A DNA stretch of 64,000 nucleotides from Vulcanimicrobiota bacterium (GTDB taxonomy: Bacteria > Vulcanimicrobiota > Vulcanimicrobiia > Vulcanimicrobiales > Vulcanimicrobiaceae), in assembly GCA_027307235.1 (NCBI GenBank), contig DAHUXH010000012.1:227036-291035 (forward strand), read 5' to 3'. The translations under genes and the position numbers were made by a program. The notes under the pieces were generated by a model. The model made no database searches. It was not told the DNA's origin and saw only the letters and a program-made list of their open reading frames with translations. Positions 55,737-63,906 of the stretch are shown here, in pieces; position 1 is the stretch's first letter; each line of letters starts with the position of its first letter.

Positions 55737-56078
55737 ACCGACAAACCTCATCGCTTCGCGGGCGAGTTCAACCCATGATGGCTCGGCCGCCGGTTGAACG
55801 GATAGCCACTCTTTCATGAGACGGCCGTGCCCGGGATCGAAGCGCCTTCCCACCTTCGCTACAATCAACTCGTCCACACGGTTTCTGGGAAGCTTGACGA
55901 CGAGCCGATCCTTAACGAGCATGGCAAAGATCTTTTTGTCGATTTTCAGCGACGACGTGCCAAACGTCTTTCCCGGCGCTTCGGAAACCGGCGAAAAGGT
56001 AGCTGCCGACTCTTCCGTGAGCAGTTCGACGAGCGCCGCATAGCGCTCGCCGGGAGTTCTAGGTGCTTGCCGCGGCAT
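55656..56078 (-). CDS. TfoX N-terminal-like or MmcQ-like small protein
   Basis: 140 residues. TFGTSSLKIDKKIFAMLVKD, LVVKLPRNRVDELI and PGHGRLMKEWLSVQ, then WVELAREAMRFV fit the TfoX-N fold. The last 25 residues are basic and lie in the overlap with the nucleotidyltransferase gene. It shares one base with the VOC gene before it. Confidence 0.65.
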   Translation of the reverse strand: MPRQAPRTPGERYAALVELLTEESAATFSPVSEAPGKTFGTSSLKIDKKIFAMLVKDRLVVKLPRNRVDELIVAKVGRRFDPGHGRLMKEWLSVQPAAEPSWVELAREAMRFVGSKNDAAPHEAHVRRDRNAGKQRRERS

Positions 56079-56434
56079 TAGTGTTTCAATTTCTCATGGA
56101 GCCAAACTTTGTTGCCGTCCGGGTCCTCTAAGACCGATATAAGGCAATGAAAAGGAGTCTCCATGGGTTCACTGCTCTGGACATTCTGCGCCGTCAAGCG
56201 ATCGCGGAACGCCGGCAGGTCCGAAACTTCCAGGACCAGCGATTGCGCGGTTCCCGGCTCTCCGTGGTTGGGGATGTTACCGATCCCGAAGGTCGCGGCA
56301 CCGACGTCGAACTCCACCCACCACGCTTCGTCCATGCCTTTTTGAGGCAGGCCAAGCGTCGCGCCGTAAAATTCCTTCGAGCGCTGGATGTCTTTAACGG
56401 GATACATGATAAAGGCAACGTCCGTGACCGGCAT
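56078..56434 (-). CDS. VOC (glyoxalase/bleomycin-resistance) family protein
   Basis: 118 residues from ATG 56434, with AAGAGG ribosome site. FIMYPVKDIQRSKEFYGATL, WWVEFDVGAATFGI and SVLEDPDGNKVWLHEK define the paired beta-alpha-beta VOC fold. It may bind a metal and a small substrate. It is third in a run with arsR and the SRPBCC gene. Confidence 0.88.
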   Translation of the reverse strand: MPVTDVAFIMYPVKDIQRSKEFYGATLGLPQKGMDEAWWVEFDVGAATFGIGNIPNHGEPGTAQSLVLEVSDLPAFRDRLTAQNVQSSEPMETPFHCLISVLEDPDGNKVWLHEKLKH

Positions 56435-56484
56435 TCGAACCTCTTTCTTGATCGTAAGGTGTCGTTGGTGGTGTTGGTGGCGCG

Positions 56485-56934
56485 CTATTGCAATGCCGCC
56501 ACAACTGATTGAAAGCGTTCGAACGACACGTTCCAACCGCGCGCGTGCGCTGCCCGCCAATCGTCATTGACAAAGCCGTCGTGGGTAAGAAATATTTCGG
56601 TGTCGTCCCCGCGCTCGATAAACTCGATGCTGACGCGCGTCTCAGGCTCCACGTCATCCTCAATCTTCCAAGTGTAGATCAAAGATTCGGGCGCGCGAAC
56701 CGACGTGAACGTGCCGGCCAGAACGACGTGTTCGCCGTCCGCGTGTCGCATGGAGATTCGGTAATCACCACCTTCACGAAGGTCCACGTGAGCGTCCAAA
56801 ATCGTGACGCTGGATGGGCCGAACCAGCGCGCCAGCAGTTCGGGAGTGGTCCAGGCTGCGAAAACACGCGAACGCGACGCCTGAAAGACCCGCCGCATAA
56901 CGACCGGCTCGCTCACCGCACGGGGTGCCGTCAT
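56485..56934 (-). CDS. SRPBCC/AHSA1-like protein
   Basis: 149 residues. VVMRRVFQASRSRVFAAWTT, PELLARWFGP, then FVNDDWRAAHARGWNVSFER are typical of AHSA1-like ligand-binding proteins that are often encoded next to an ArsR regulator. It overlaps the ArsR gene by 4 nt. Confidence 0.9.
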   Translation of the reverse strand: MTAPRAVSEPVVMRRVFQASRSRVFAAWTTPELLARWFGPSSVTILDAHVDLREGGDYRISMRHADGEHVVLAGTFTSVRAPESLIYTWKIEDDVEPETRVSIEFIERGDDTEIFLTHDGFVNDDWRAAHARGWNVSFERFQSVVAALQ

Positions 56935-57269
56935 TTGGCCGCCGCGCTTTCCGAAGCCAAGAACGACTCAAGGCTATCGAAGGTTTCGTGCCAGAAGCGC
57001 TCTTGTTCACGAATCCACTGCGATGCGGTGCGCATCGCGCGCGGCATAAGACGAAAATGATGCACGCGACCCACCACCGTCCGCTTCATTAATCCCGATT
57101 GCTCAAGGACTTTTAGGTGCCGCGAGACGGCCGGCTGCGATACCGGAAATGCGCTCGCGAGCTCACCCGCCGTTGCCTGCCCCGACGCCAAGCGTACGAC
57201 GATCTGTCGCCGAATCGGATCGGACAATGCGCCAAAAATGGCGTCGAGGCTGGGCTGTTGTTTAATCAC
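56931..57269 (-). CDS. ArsR-family regulator
   Basis: 112 residues. The helix-turn-helix reads ALSDPIRRQIVVRLASGQAT, then FPVSQPAVSRHLKVLEQSGL. There is no metal-binding CxC motif, so it belongs to the group paired with SRPBCC proteins. It heads a four-gene run that appears independent of the peptide cluster on either side. Confidence 0.92.
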   Translation of the reverse strand: MIKQQPSLDAIFGALSDPIRRQIVVRLASGQATAGELASAFPVSQPAVSRHLKVLEQSGLMKRTVVGRVHHFRLMPRAMRTASQWIREQERFWHETFDSLESFLASESAAAK

Positions 57270-57316
57270 TTGGTTAAATATTACACGGCGGCGTCAGGGC
57301 CTGTCAATACGCCGCG

Positions 57317-57589
57317 TCAGCCGTCGAGCGTGATCAAACCCAAGGATGCGAACTGCTCGAGGACGGCCACGACGTCGCGGGTCACGACCGTGCGGTCGAT
57401 CGGCTCGTCCGACATGATCGCGTCGATCAATTCCGAGACCGACGCCCCGTCACAGCGCAGCAATATCTCGGCAGCCGTGCGGTTGAGCACGTGAATGCTG
57501 CCGGCGTGCCCGTCATGAACGAGCACGTCATCACCGCACTCTTGGAATTCGAGACCGTCGATTCGGCGTAGGCGTCGAGCATCGATCAT
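57317..57589 (-). CDS. PqqD-like RiPP recognition protein
   Basis: 90 residues from ATG 57589 (AGGA before it). GSIHVLNRTAAEILLRCDGA, SVSELIDAI and VLEQFASLGLITLDG are the PqqD winged-helix pattern (RRE), which binds precursor leaders through YxxPxL-like motifs. It follows the ABC permease by 12 nt in the same operon. It probably binds the peptide encoded at 52262. Confidence 0.88.
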   Translation of the reverse strand: MIDARRLRRIDGLEFQECGDDVLVHDGHAGSIHVLNRTAAEILLRCDGASVSELIDAIMSDEPIDRTVVTRDVVAVLEQFASLGLITLDG

Positions 57590-57601
57590 GGCATCATCCT
57601 G

Positions 57602-58399
57602 TCAGTAGGCAGCAAGCGTTCCGTCGAACTTCGCTTGTTCAATCCATCGAGTGAAGACGAGCGCGGAGACCGGCAGCAACAGCGCGGTCGCGACAGCCAG
57701 CCATATCAGATCGGGGGCGACCAGAGACAGCGATTCGCCGAGCATCGCTGCGCGAAAGCCATTGAGCGCATGCGTCATCGGCAGCAGCCACGACACGATT
57801 TGCAATGGCACCGGCAGAAGCCTGATGGGAAAGAGCACGCCGGTCAGCAGCACCGCGCCGCCGCCGACGAACAGCGCCGATGGAGGCGATTGCTTGAACC
57901 GAATGACGACCGCGGCCGCGACGATGCCCAGCGCCGACATGCACGCCACGCCGAGCAGCGTGAAGAGCGCCAACGCCCCGATATTCACGTCGTGCAAACG
58001 CAATCCGAACAGCCCGGCGATGAGAAAGTAGAACGCGACTTGCACGATTCCAAGCAGCATCGGCCACAATCCCGACCCCACCGTGATGAACCCATAGTGA
58101 ATCCGCGTCGCGAACATCGCTTCCAGCGTTCCCGCGTATTGATCGCGCCGCAACGACTGCGCGACGGACTGCAGGGCCGACGTCAACAGCAGCATGAAGG
58201 CGAGATTGATCACGACGTAGGTGAAGTACCCGACCTGATGGCCGCTGCTCTGCAGCGGCGCTGCGGGGTTGACCAACCGCGCCATATACGCGAAGCCGGC
58301 GACGGTGATGACGATGCTCACGAACGGCATGACCAGCGACATCGGATACGAGAGCGCGAGGCGAATATCGCGCGTGACGAAGGCCAGCAGTACGTGCAT
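57602..58399 (-). CDS. ABC-2 type permease
   Basis: 265 residues from ATG 58399. Six transmembrane helices are seen, with LVMPFVSIVITVAGFAYMA first, and the family pattern YVVINLAFMLLLTSALQSVA, then GTLEAMFATRI. ABC-2 permeases with NatA-like ATPases export drugs, lipids or peptides. It begins one base after the ATPase stop. Confidence 0.88.
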   Translation of the reverse strand: MHVLLAFVTRDIRLALSYPMSLVMPFVSIVITVAGFAYMARLVNPAAPLQSSGHQVGYFTYVVINLAFMLLLTSALQSVAQSLRRDQYAGTLEAMFATRIHYGFITVGSGLWPMLLGIVQVAFYFLIAGLFGLRLHDVNIGALALFTLLGVACMSALGIVAAAVVIRFKQSPPSALFVGGGAVLLTGVLFPIRLLPVPLQIVSWLLPMTHALNGFRAAMLGESLSLVAPDLIWLAVATALLLPVSALVFTRWIEQAKFDGTLAAY

Positions 58400-58400
58400 G

Positions 58401-59183
58401 TCAGGTTCCACGCATCGCAAACAGTGACGCGGCCGAAATAGCTTCGCGTTCGACCGTCGTCGCCGCGCGTTCGCGCAAGCGTTCGGGCGTGTCGATCGCT
58501 ACCAACTCGCCCTCGTTGAGCAGAGCGACGCGGTCGCAGGTCGCCCACGCTTCTTCCAACACGTTGGTCGCGAGCACGACGGTCTTGCGCTGCTCGCGCA
58601 CCAGCCGGTCGCGAATCAGGGTGCGCAAGGCATCGGTGTGCACGGGATCGAGCGCACGCGTCGGCTCGTCGAGCAGCACGATCGACGGATCGTTCAACAG
58701 CGCGCGCGCAATGGTGACACGCTGACGCATCCCCGACGAGCAGCGAGAAAAGAGACGGTCGCCGATCGCCAGCAGATCGGTGCTGCGCAACACGTCGTCG
58801 ATGCGCCGGCGCAGCGCGTCACCCCGCAAACCGAGCAGCGACCCGAAGAATTTCAGATTCTCGCGCACGGTGAGGCGATAGTAGAAGCTGCGATCCGCGC
58901 TCGAACACAAGCCGACACTTCCGTCGGCGACGACCTCACCGTGGTCAGGACGGATCAGGCCGGCGATGATCTGCAAGAGCGTGCTCTTTCCCGCGCCGTT
59001 GGCACCGAGAACGCCGAGCACGGTGCCCGCGCCGACGGTGAAGGTGATGCCGTCGAGGATGCGCACGCGCGGCGGACGCGGCAGCAGCGCGCGCCACGGC
59101 GGAACTTGCGCGGGAAAGGTCTTTCTCAGCGAGGTGACCCGTAACACCCGACCAGCGTAAGCAGGCAGCCCGGTCGAAACCAA
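58401..59183 (-). CDS. ABC transporter ATPase
   Basis: 260 residues. Walker A is GANGAGKST (60-68), signature CSSGMRQRV, Walker B IVLLDEPTRAL. It has no membrane part. First gene of the ATPase-permease-PqqD operon. With PqqD beside it, peptide export or self-protection is the likely job. Confidence 0.93.
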   Translation of the reverse strand: MVSTGLPAYAGRVLRVTSLRKTFPAQVPPWRALLPRPPRVRILDGITFTVGAGTVLGVLGANGAGKSTLLQIIAGLIRPDHGEVVADGSVGLCSSADRSFYYRLTVRENLKFFGSLLGLRGDALRRRIDDVLRSTDLLAIGDRLFSRCSSGMRQRVTIARALLNDPSIVLLDEPTRALDPVHTDALRTLIRDRLVREQRKTVVLATNVLEEAWATCDRVALLNEGELVAIDTPERLRERAATTVEREAISAASLFAMRGT

Positions 59184-59214
59184 GCGCCCAACGGTCTCGG
59201 CGGCTAGGTCCTTC

Positions 59215-59850
59215 TCACCTGGGCCGCGTGAGCAGCGATGTCAGATGCTTTTTCGTCGCGGGCCATTCGCTCTCGATGATGCTGTACACACAGCTATCGC
59301 GGTAGATGCCGCCTTCGAGGATCTTGTGATTGCGCAGCACACCATCCAGGTGTGCGCCGATGCGCTCGATCGCCGCGCGGCTGCGCTGGTTGTGAAATGA
59401 CGTGCGAAACTCGACCGCGATGCAGTGTTGTGTTTCGAAAGCATGTTCGAGCAGCAGCAGCTTGGCTTCGGTGTTGATCGGCGTTCGCTGCGCGGACGCA
59501 CGATACCAGGTCGACCCGATCTCCGCTCGCCGGTTCGGTGCGTCGATGTTCATGAACGTGGTCATGCCGACGCAGGTGCCGGTTCGCTTGTCGATCACCG
59601 CGAACGGCAGCATCGTGCCGGCCTCGTACTCAGCGATGCGGCGCTCAATATCGGCAGCCATCTTCTCGGGCGACGGCACCGCCGTATACCACAGCTTCCA
59701 CAACTCGCCGTCTTTGGTTGCTTCGACAAGGTCGTTGTGATGTTTGGGCGAGAGCGGCTCCAGCGTCACATATGTTCCGGACAACACCACGGGCTCGAAC
59801 CAATGCTTGGGCAATCTGTTCCTCTCCTGGACAACCGGTTCGGCTATCAT
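59215..59850 (-). CDS. GNAT acetyltransferase (RimJ/RimL type)
   Basis: 211 residues from ATG 59850; an ATG-like start at 59871 is possible. VTLEPLSPKHHNDLVEATKD, GMTTFMNIDAPNRRAEIGST and SFHNQRSRAAIERIGAHLDG are RimL-type motifs. Substrate unknown. Confidence 0.88.
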   Translation of the reverse strand: MIAEPVVQERNRLPKHWFEPVVLSGTYVTLEPLSPKHHNDLVEATKDGELWKLWYTAVPSPEKMAADIERRIAEYEAGTMLPFAVIDKRTGTCVGMTTFMNIDAPNRRAEIGSTWYRASAQRTPINTEAKLLLLEHAFETQHCIAVEFRTSFHNQRSRAAIERIGAHLDGVLRNHKILEGGIYRDSCVYSIIESEWPATKKHLTSLLTRPR

Positions 59851-59883
59851 GTTCGGCATTTTGCCGCACAATCCGCAGGTGCG

Positions 59884-61071
59884 TCACAAGATGGCGCGCA
59901 GGAGCGGAATCCGGCGAGCGATCGCAGCGGCGAAGAAGAATGTGCCGACCGCTCCCAGTGCCCACGCCATCACGAACTTGTCGAAGACGGGTCCGTGCCA
60001 GAGGCTCAGCAGACGCGTGACCGCGATCAGCACCGGCGGGTGAAAGACGTAGACCGCGAACGCGTTGGCTGAGAGGAAAGCGAACACCGCGTTGGTCGAG
60101 TTGATCCAATCCCGGTAGAGGGTGAGCAGGCCGAGGCTCACCGCGACGCAGACGAAAGCCTCCCACACGCTCTTGCCCGCCGACTGCCAATGCCAGCCCC
60201 CGCCGTAGGAGTCGAAGTGGCCCTGCAACGCGCCCCCGAGCGCCATCAGCAGCACCCATCCGAATGCTCCGCCGAGCAGCCCCGCGAGCAGCCACCGCCT
60301 TCCGTCGCGGGAGGGCAGGCGCTCCGCCCAGCCGGACCGGTGCGCGGCCACGCCCGCGGCAAACATCAGCAGGTATTGTGGGAAGTCGGCGAGCTGGAGG
60401 TTGAGCACCGCCCGGCCTTCGGGCATGACCAGCCGCATGGCGAACGTGCCCGCACCCATGAGCGCCATGAAACCGAGGATGGTGAGGAGCTGCGGACGGC
60501 GGCCATCCGAGGTTGCCGCGGTCGTGAAACGCGGCGCGAGGACGGCATACACGATGGAAAAGGCGAGCAGAGCGACGCAGAACCACAGCGGTCCCGATTC
60601 ACTGAAGACTTCACCGTCGAGGATGTGGCGCCACCACTCGGCAAGGAACGGCGTGCCCGGCGCCGGTCTCCACGAACCCGCGACGTAGAACTGGGTCACA
60701 GGCCCGATCACCAGCATGTAGAGCACCACCGGCAGCCCGAGTCGAATCGCGCGATCTTTGATGAAGAGCGCCACGCTTTTTTTCAGCAGTGACGCGCGCG
60801 CGAAGTAGCCCGACACCGCAAAGAGCAGCCCCATGAAAAACGCCTGCAAGAACGACTGGTACGTGCCGAAGATCATGGCCGCGAGTCCGTCCGTCGCCGC
60901 CTTGTCGGAAAAATACCAATTGCCGAAGGGCGAGTAGGTGTCCGCCGCGTGCATGCTGATGACGAGGATGATCATCGACCAGCGCAGGTTGTCGATGAAG
61001 GCCTTGCGAGGAGCCGCCGGGACGGCTTGCGCATGAATCAGAGGTGCAGCGAGTCGTATGTCGGTTGCCAT
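59884..61071 (-). CDS. Acyltransferase-3 family membrane protein (OpgC-like)
   Basis: 395 residues from ATG 61071. FIDNLRWSMIILVISMHAAD has the conserved His of the family near the N-terminus, followed by about ten helices. GLPVVLYMLVIGPVTQF fits as well. Such enzymes move acyl or succinyl groups to exported sugars, glucans or peptides. The GC-rich sequence and codon use look slightly different from the neighbours, though not proven. Confidence 0.85.
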   Translation of the reverse strand: MATDIRLAAPLIHAQAVPAAPRKAFIDNLRWSMIILVISMHAADTYSPFGNWYFSDKAATDGLAAMIFGTYQSFLQAFFMGLLFAVSGYFARASLLKKSVALFIKDRAIRLGLPVVLYMLVIGPVTQFYVAGSWRPAPGTPFLAEWWRHILDGEVFSESGPLWFCVALLAFSIVYAVLAPRFTTAATSDGRRPQLLTILGFMALMGAGTFAMRLVMPEGRAVLNLQLADFPQYLLMFAAGVAAHRSGWAERLPSRDGRRWLLAGLLGGAFGWVLLMALGGALQGHFDSYGGGWHWQSAGKSVWEAFVCVAVSLGLLTLYRDWINSTNAVFAFLSANAFAVYVFHPPVLIAVTRLLSLWHGPVFDKFVMAWALGAVGTFFFAAAIARRIPLLRAIL

Positions 61072-61316
61072 ACTAGAGAGATAACCGGCGGCGGCACCAC
61101 GTGGCAATGCGTTCGTGACGAGCGGGACACGCCGCGCCGGCTCCCGGGACTTCCGGCCTAGCGGAAAGGCGCCGCGCGCACGCGAACACCCGGGGCACAG
61201 TCTTCAAACACGAAGCTGTTCGTGGCGTTCGATGAGGGTGTGCGAATGCAGGCATGTGGACATGCGGTCTTATCGGCGCGGCGATACTTCACTTCACGAA
61301 AGGTGAGAACGCGCTC

Positions 61317-61622
61317 ATGAGCCAGACAGCGGACAAACTACCTCGGATGGAACTCAACGCCCCAGCGAACGCGTCGGGGTTGACGTTCTTTTCCCCGAAC
61401 TACGCGCCGGGCGAGTCTTTCGCATATTTCCCGACGACGGGAAACATCATGCTGTACTTCGGCCCGGGAAGTCCCGCGCCGACGCAAGTCTATATCTTCC
61501 ATCAGGGAGGGAGCACCACGCCGGTGAGCGTGGGACAAGCTCAGTACAGTGTCAACTCCGGCGACTATCTGTTCATCATCGGGCAGGCAGCGAGTTGCAA
61601 GATTCAGTGGTATTACTTCTAG
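61317..61622 (+). CDS. Small beta-rich protein, unknown
   Basis: 101 residues from ATG 61317. Alternating hydrophobic stretches (FAYFPTTGNIMLYFGPG, VYIFHQGGSTTPVSVGQ, YLFIIGQAASCKIQWYYF) suggest a small beta-sandwich or jelly roll. It has no signal peptide and no known family. A strong terminator follows, so it is a single-gene unit. Confidence 0.65.
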   Translation: MSQTADKLPRMELNAPANASGLTFFSPNYAPGESFAYFPTTGNIMLYFGPGSPAPTQVYIFHQGGSTTPVSVGQAQYSVNSGDYLFIIGQAASCKIQWYYF

Positions 61623-61658
61623 CACCACGCCGCTAGACCGAGAACGCTTTCACAAACG

Positions 61659-61690
61659 ATGCCCGCATCACACGATGCGGGCATTTTCTT
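61659..61690 (+). terminator. Rho-independent terminator
   Basis: ATGCCCGCATC-ACAC-GATGCGGGCAT forms an 11-bp stem, followed by TTTTCTT, 37 nt after the stop at 61622. Confidence 0.85.
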
Positions 61691-61726
61691 GCCGGCGATC
61701 ATCGCGCTACACTTAAGATAGAGAAT

Positions 61727-62101
61727 CTAGCGGATTTCCCTTTGAAGTGCATGGGCGACTTCATCGTGCGAATATCCGCGATGCGTCATCGTTGCGACAA
61801 ACCGCTGCGCCGCTTCGCGCAATGCGCGCAGACGGGCTCGCTTGTCGCCGGAGGGTGCGTGCGCTGCCACCCGCGTTCCGCGCCGGCCGTCGCTCACCAG
61901 CCAGCCGTCTTCCTGCAGCTCGCCGTACGCCCGGGCGACCGTGTTGGGCGCAACGCCAAGATCGCCCGCAAGTTGCCGCACCGTCGGCAACGCCGCGCCC
62001 GCGCACAGATCGCCTCGTTCGATGAAGGCTCGCAGTTGATCGATGATCTGCTGAAACGGCGGTGCGTCGAGATCGGGATCGATCGATAGAAAAAGTTCCA
62101 T
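61727..62101 (-). CDS. GntR-family regulator, YtrA type
   Basis: 124 residues from ATG 62101. PPFQQIIDQLRAFIERGDLC, then LPTVRQLAGDLGVAPNTVAR give the GntR helix-turn-helix; the short C-terminal part has two helices as in YtrA. It overlaps the membrane-protein gene by one base and probably represses the pair through the repeat at 62811-62832. Confidence 0.9.
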   Translation of the reverse strand: MELFLSIDPDLDAPPFQQIIDQLRAFIERGDLCAGAALPTVRQLAGDLGVAPNTVARAYGELQEDGWLVSDGRRGTRVAAHAPSGDKRARLRALREAAQRFVATMTHRGYSHDEVAHALQREIR

Positions 62102-62811
62102 CAGGGCGCGCAGCGCGCCGCCCGGCTGAAGCGGCGGTAGCGCCACCACCCCCACGCCCAAAGGACAACCCATACGGCAACCGAGAGAGCGTGCAAAACG
62201 CGCTGAACCGGCAACACGACAGGCAATTGCGCGTTCACGAAACTCATGAAGACAAAGGCAATCGCGACCGCCGTCGCCGCTGCGAGACTGACGCGCAATT
62301 CGCGCCTCGCGCGGTCGCGAGCCCGCGCCGCCACAGCGTCTTCGCCGACAATGAGCACCGGCGCCGTCGCGAGACGCCACGCGATCGCTGCCATGGCGAG
62401 CGAGCAGAGCCCCACGATGAGGGCGGCGATCTGCTGCTCGCCCAAGAGAACGTACGGCACCAGCATCAAGGACGATGCCGCGGCAGTTGCGACCCACAGA
62501 GCCGGGATCGCAGCAGCCACCGGCCGCGGCGCGAGCGACGCGACGCGCCGCCGATGCGCGCGCTCTTCAGCGTTCAAATCGGCCGCGTAGACGCTGACTA
62601 TCGTGAGGCACAGCACGGCATACGAAAGAACCGGGGCGAGCCAACCCAATAGGACTGACACGGCCATCAGTACACCGACAAGCGCCACGACGTACCGAGC
62701 CGGCGCCGACTGCTCGGGATCCGTTCGCATCGCCGACCTACCGTAGAGAATTGCCGCAAGGACCGCGACCGCGGCGACGGTGATCTGCTCAAGGAAGATT
62801 ACCGAATTCAT
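62101..62811 (-). CDS. Multi-pass membrane protein of unknown function
   Basis: 236 residues with about six transmembrane segments (ITVAAVAVLAAILYG, YVVALVGVLMAVSVLLGWLA, and others) and a basic end (WWRYRRFSRAARCA). It precedes a YtrA-type regulator, where a transporter or DUF1648-like protein is usual. The start codon overlaps a palindromic operator. Confidence 0.7.
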   Translation of the reverse strand: MNSVIFLEQITVAAVAVLAAILYGRSAMRTDPEQSAPARYVVALVGVLMAVSVLLGWLAPVLSYAVLCLTIVSVYAADLNAEERAHRRRVASLAPRPVAAAIPALWVATAAASSLMLVPYVLLGEQQIAALIVGLCSLAMAAIAWRLATAPVLIVGEDAVAARARDRARRELRVSLAAATAVAIAFVFMSFVNAQLPVVLPVQRVLHALSVAVWVVLWAWGWWRYRRFSRAARCAP

Positions 62812-62832
62812 TGTATCAGTACACTAATACAA
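62811..62832. promoter_or_regulatory. GntR/YtrA-type operator over the start codon
   Basis: TTGTAT-N10-ATACAA is a perfect 6-bp inverted repeat. Its left arm shares a base with the ATG of the membrane-protein gene. A related half-site TTGATACAA lies 30 bp further upstream. Spacing fits a GntR dimer. Confidence 0.6.
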
Positions 62833-62907
62833 ATCCAGCTTTCGTGTCAACACCTTGATACAAACGACGCCATGCGCTTTACCCTTACGACCGGATCTGA
62901 CTCAAGG

Positions 62908-63849
62908 TTAGCAAATACCCAAGCCGCGCAAGAACTCCCCGACGCTCTTTCGGACGGCATCCATCTGCGATAACAATCCGTGTCCGCCTTTGGCGAAAGA
63001 AATGAGTTGTGCACCACTGATCGCCTGGCGGGCATACTCAGCATGCCGGTAACTTACGAGACCATCATCCTTCGCATGCAGTATTAGCGTCGGCGCCGAT
63101 AATGCGTCTATTGCCGGAGGACTCTGCTGGATCATTTTTCCGTCGTTATCCGTTCCGGGATAGCGTTTCGATATCGGGTGCATCGTTTCGAGCAGTTCTT
63201 CCGCAAGCTCTTTTTGGATTGGGGAGAAACCTGCGTAAACGTCTGCAGGAATACCGAAAAGATTCAGTATCACCGGCTGCATAAACTTCGCAATTAGCCA
63301 ATATGTATAGTCGGATCTGATAATCAAGTTAATGATGCCGACGTAAAACGGCCGATCGCCCTCAATGAATGCGCGGGTCATTGCCGACAGCAGAATTAGT
63401 GCACTAGTCCGTTCGGGATAATCGTTTGCAAACTGCATTGCCGATGGACCACCGGCCGAGGTTCCCAATACGATCACCTTCTGAACGTTTAGATGGTCCA
63501 GCAGGTCCCTATATAGCACTGCTTGCGATCGAATAGATGCGTTTGGCGGGATGGGTGTACGTAAATAACCGAAACGCGACACGGAGATGACCTTATAGCC
63601 GCTGCCGAGCGCGAGGTTGGCGATCCAAAGTCCCTGATCGTAGCCGCCGCCCGCGCCGTGAAGGGTCAAAACCGGAGTTCCTTCGCCATGTACCACGAAC
63701 TCGATGGTTCCGTGCTCGGTGCGGAGCAGCGAGCTGCCCACCAGGAGACGCGCATTCGCCGTTCGCATTTCGCGGCGAAAGCGCGCGTGAGTGACGCCGA
63801 CGAAAGTACCGAGGGCACCAGAAAAGACGATGAGCAAGAACTTTTTCAC
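62908..63849 (-). CDS. Alpha/beta hydrolase
   Basis: 313 residues. An N-terminal hydrophobic anchor (FLLIVFSGALGTFVGVT) precedes the fold. HGAGG (64-68) is the oxyanion strip, Ser131 in GTSAGG the nucleophile, Asp in HAKDDGL and His in KGGHGLLS complete the triad. Substrate unknown. The window's AT content is a little higher here than around it. Confidence 0.88.
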   Translation of the reverse strand: MKKFLLIVFSGALGTFVGVTHARFRREMRTANARLLVGSSLLRTEHGTIEFVVHGEGTPVLTLHGAGGGYDQGLWIANLALGSGYKVISVSRFGYLRTPIPPNASIRSQAVLYRDLLDHLNVQKVIVLGTSAGGPSAMQFANDYPERTSALILLSAMTRAFIEGDRPFYVGIINLIIRSDYTYWLIAKFMQPVILNLFGIPADVYAGFSPIQKELAEELLETMHPISKRYPGTDNDGKMIQQSPPAIDALSAPTLILHAKDDGLVSYRHAEYARQAISGAQLISFAKGGHGLLSQMDAVRKSVGEFLRGLGIC

Positions 63850-63906
63850 GGCACTGTACGGGCTGCGTCCAGGGACGTGTGTAAAATCGCCGGGTGAGAT
63901 TGCGAT

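Noticed and set aside
52262..59183. Calling the locus a lasso peptide cluster outright
   Set aside because: The two defining enzymes, cyclase and transglutaminase-like protease, are not in the window, and the leader's penultimate Thr is missing.
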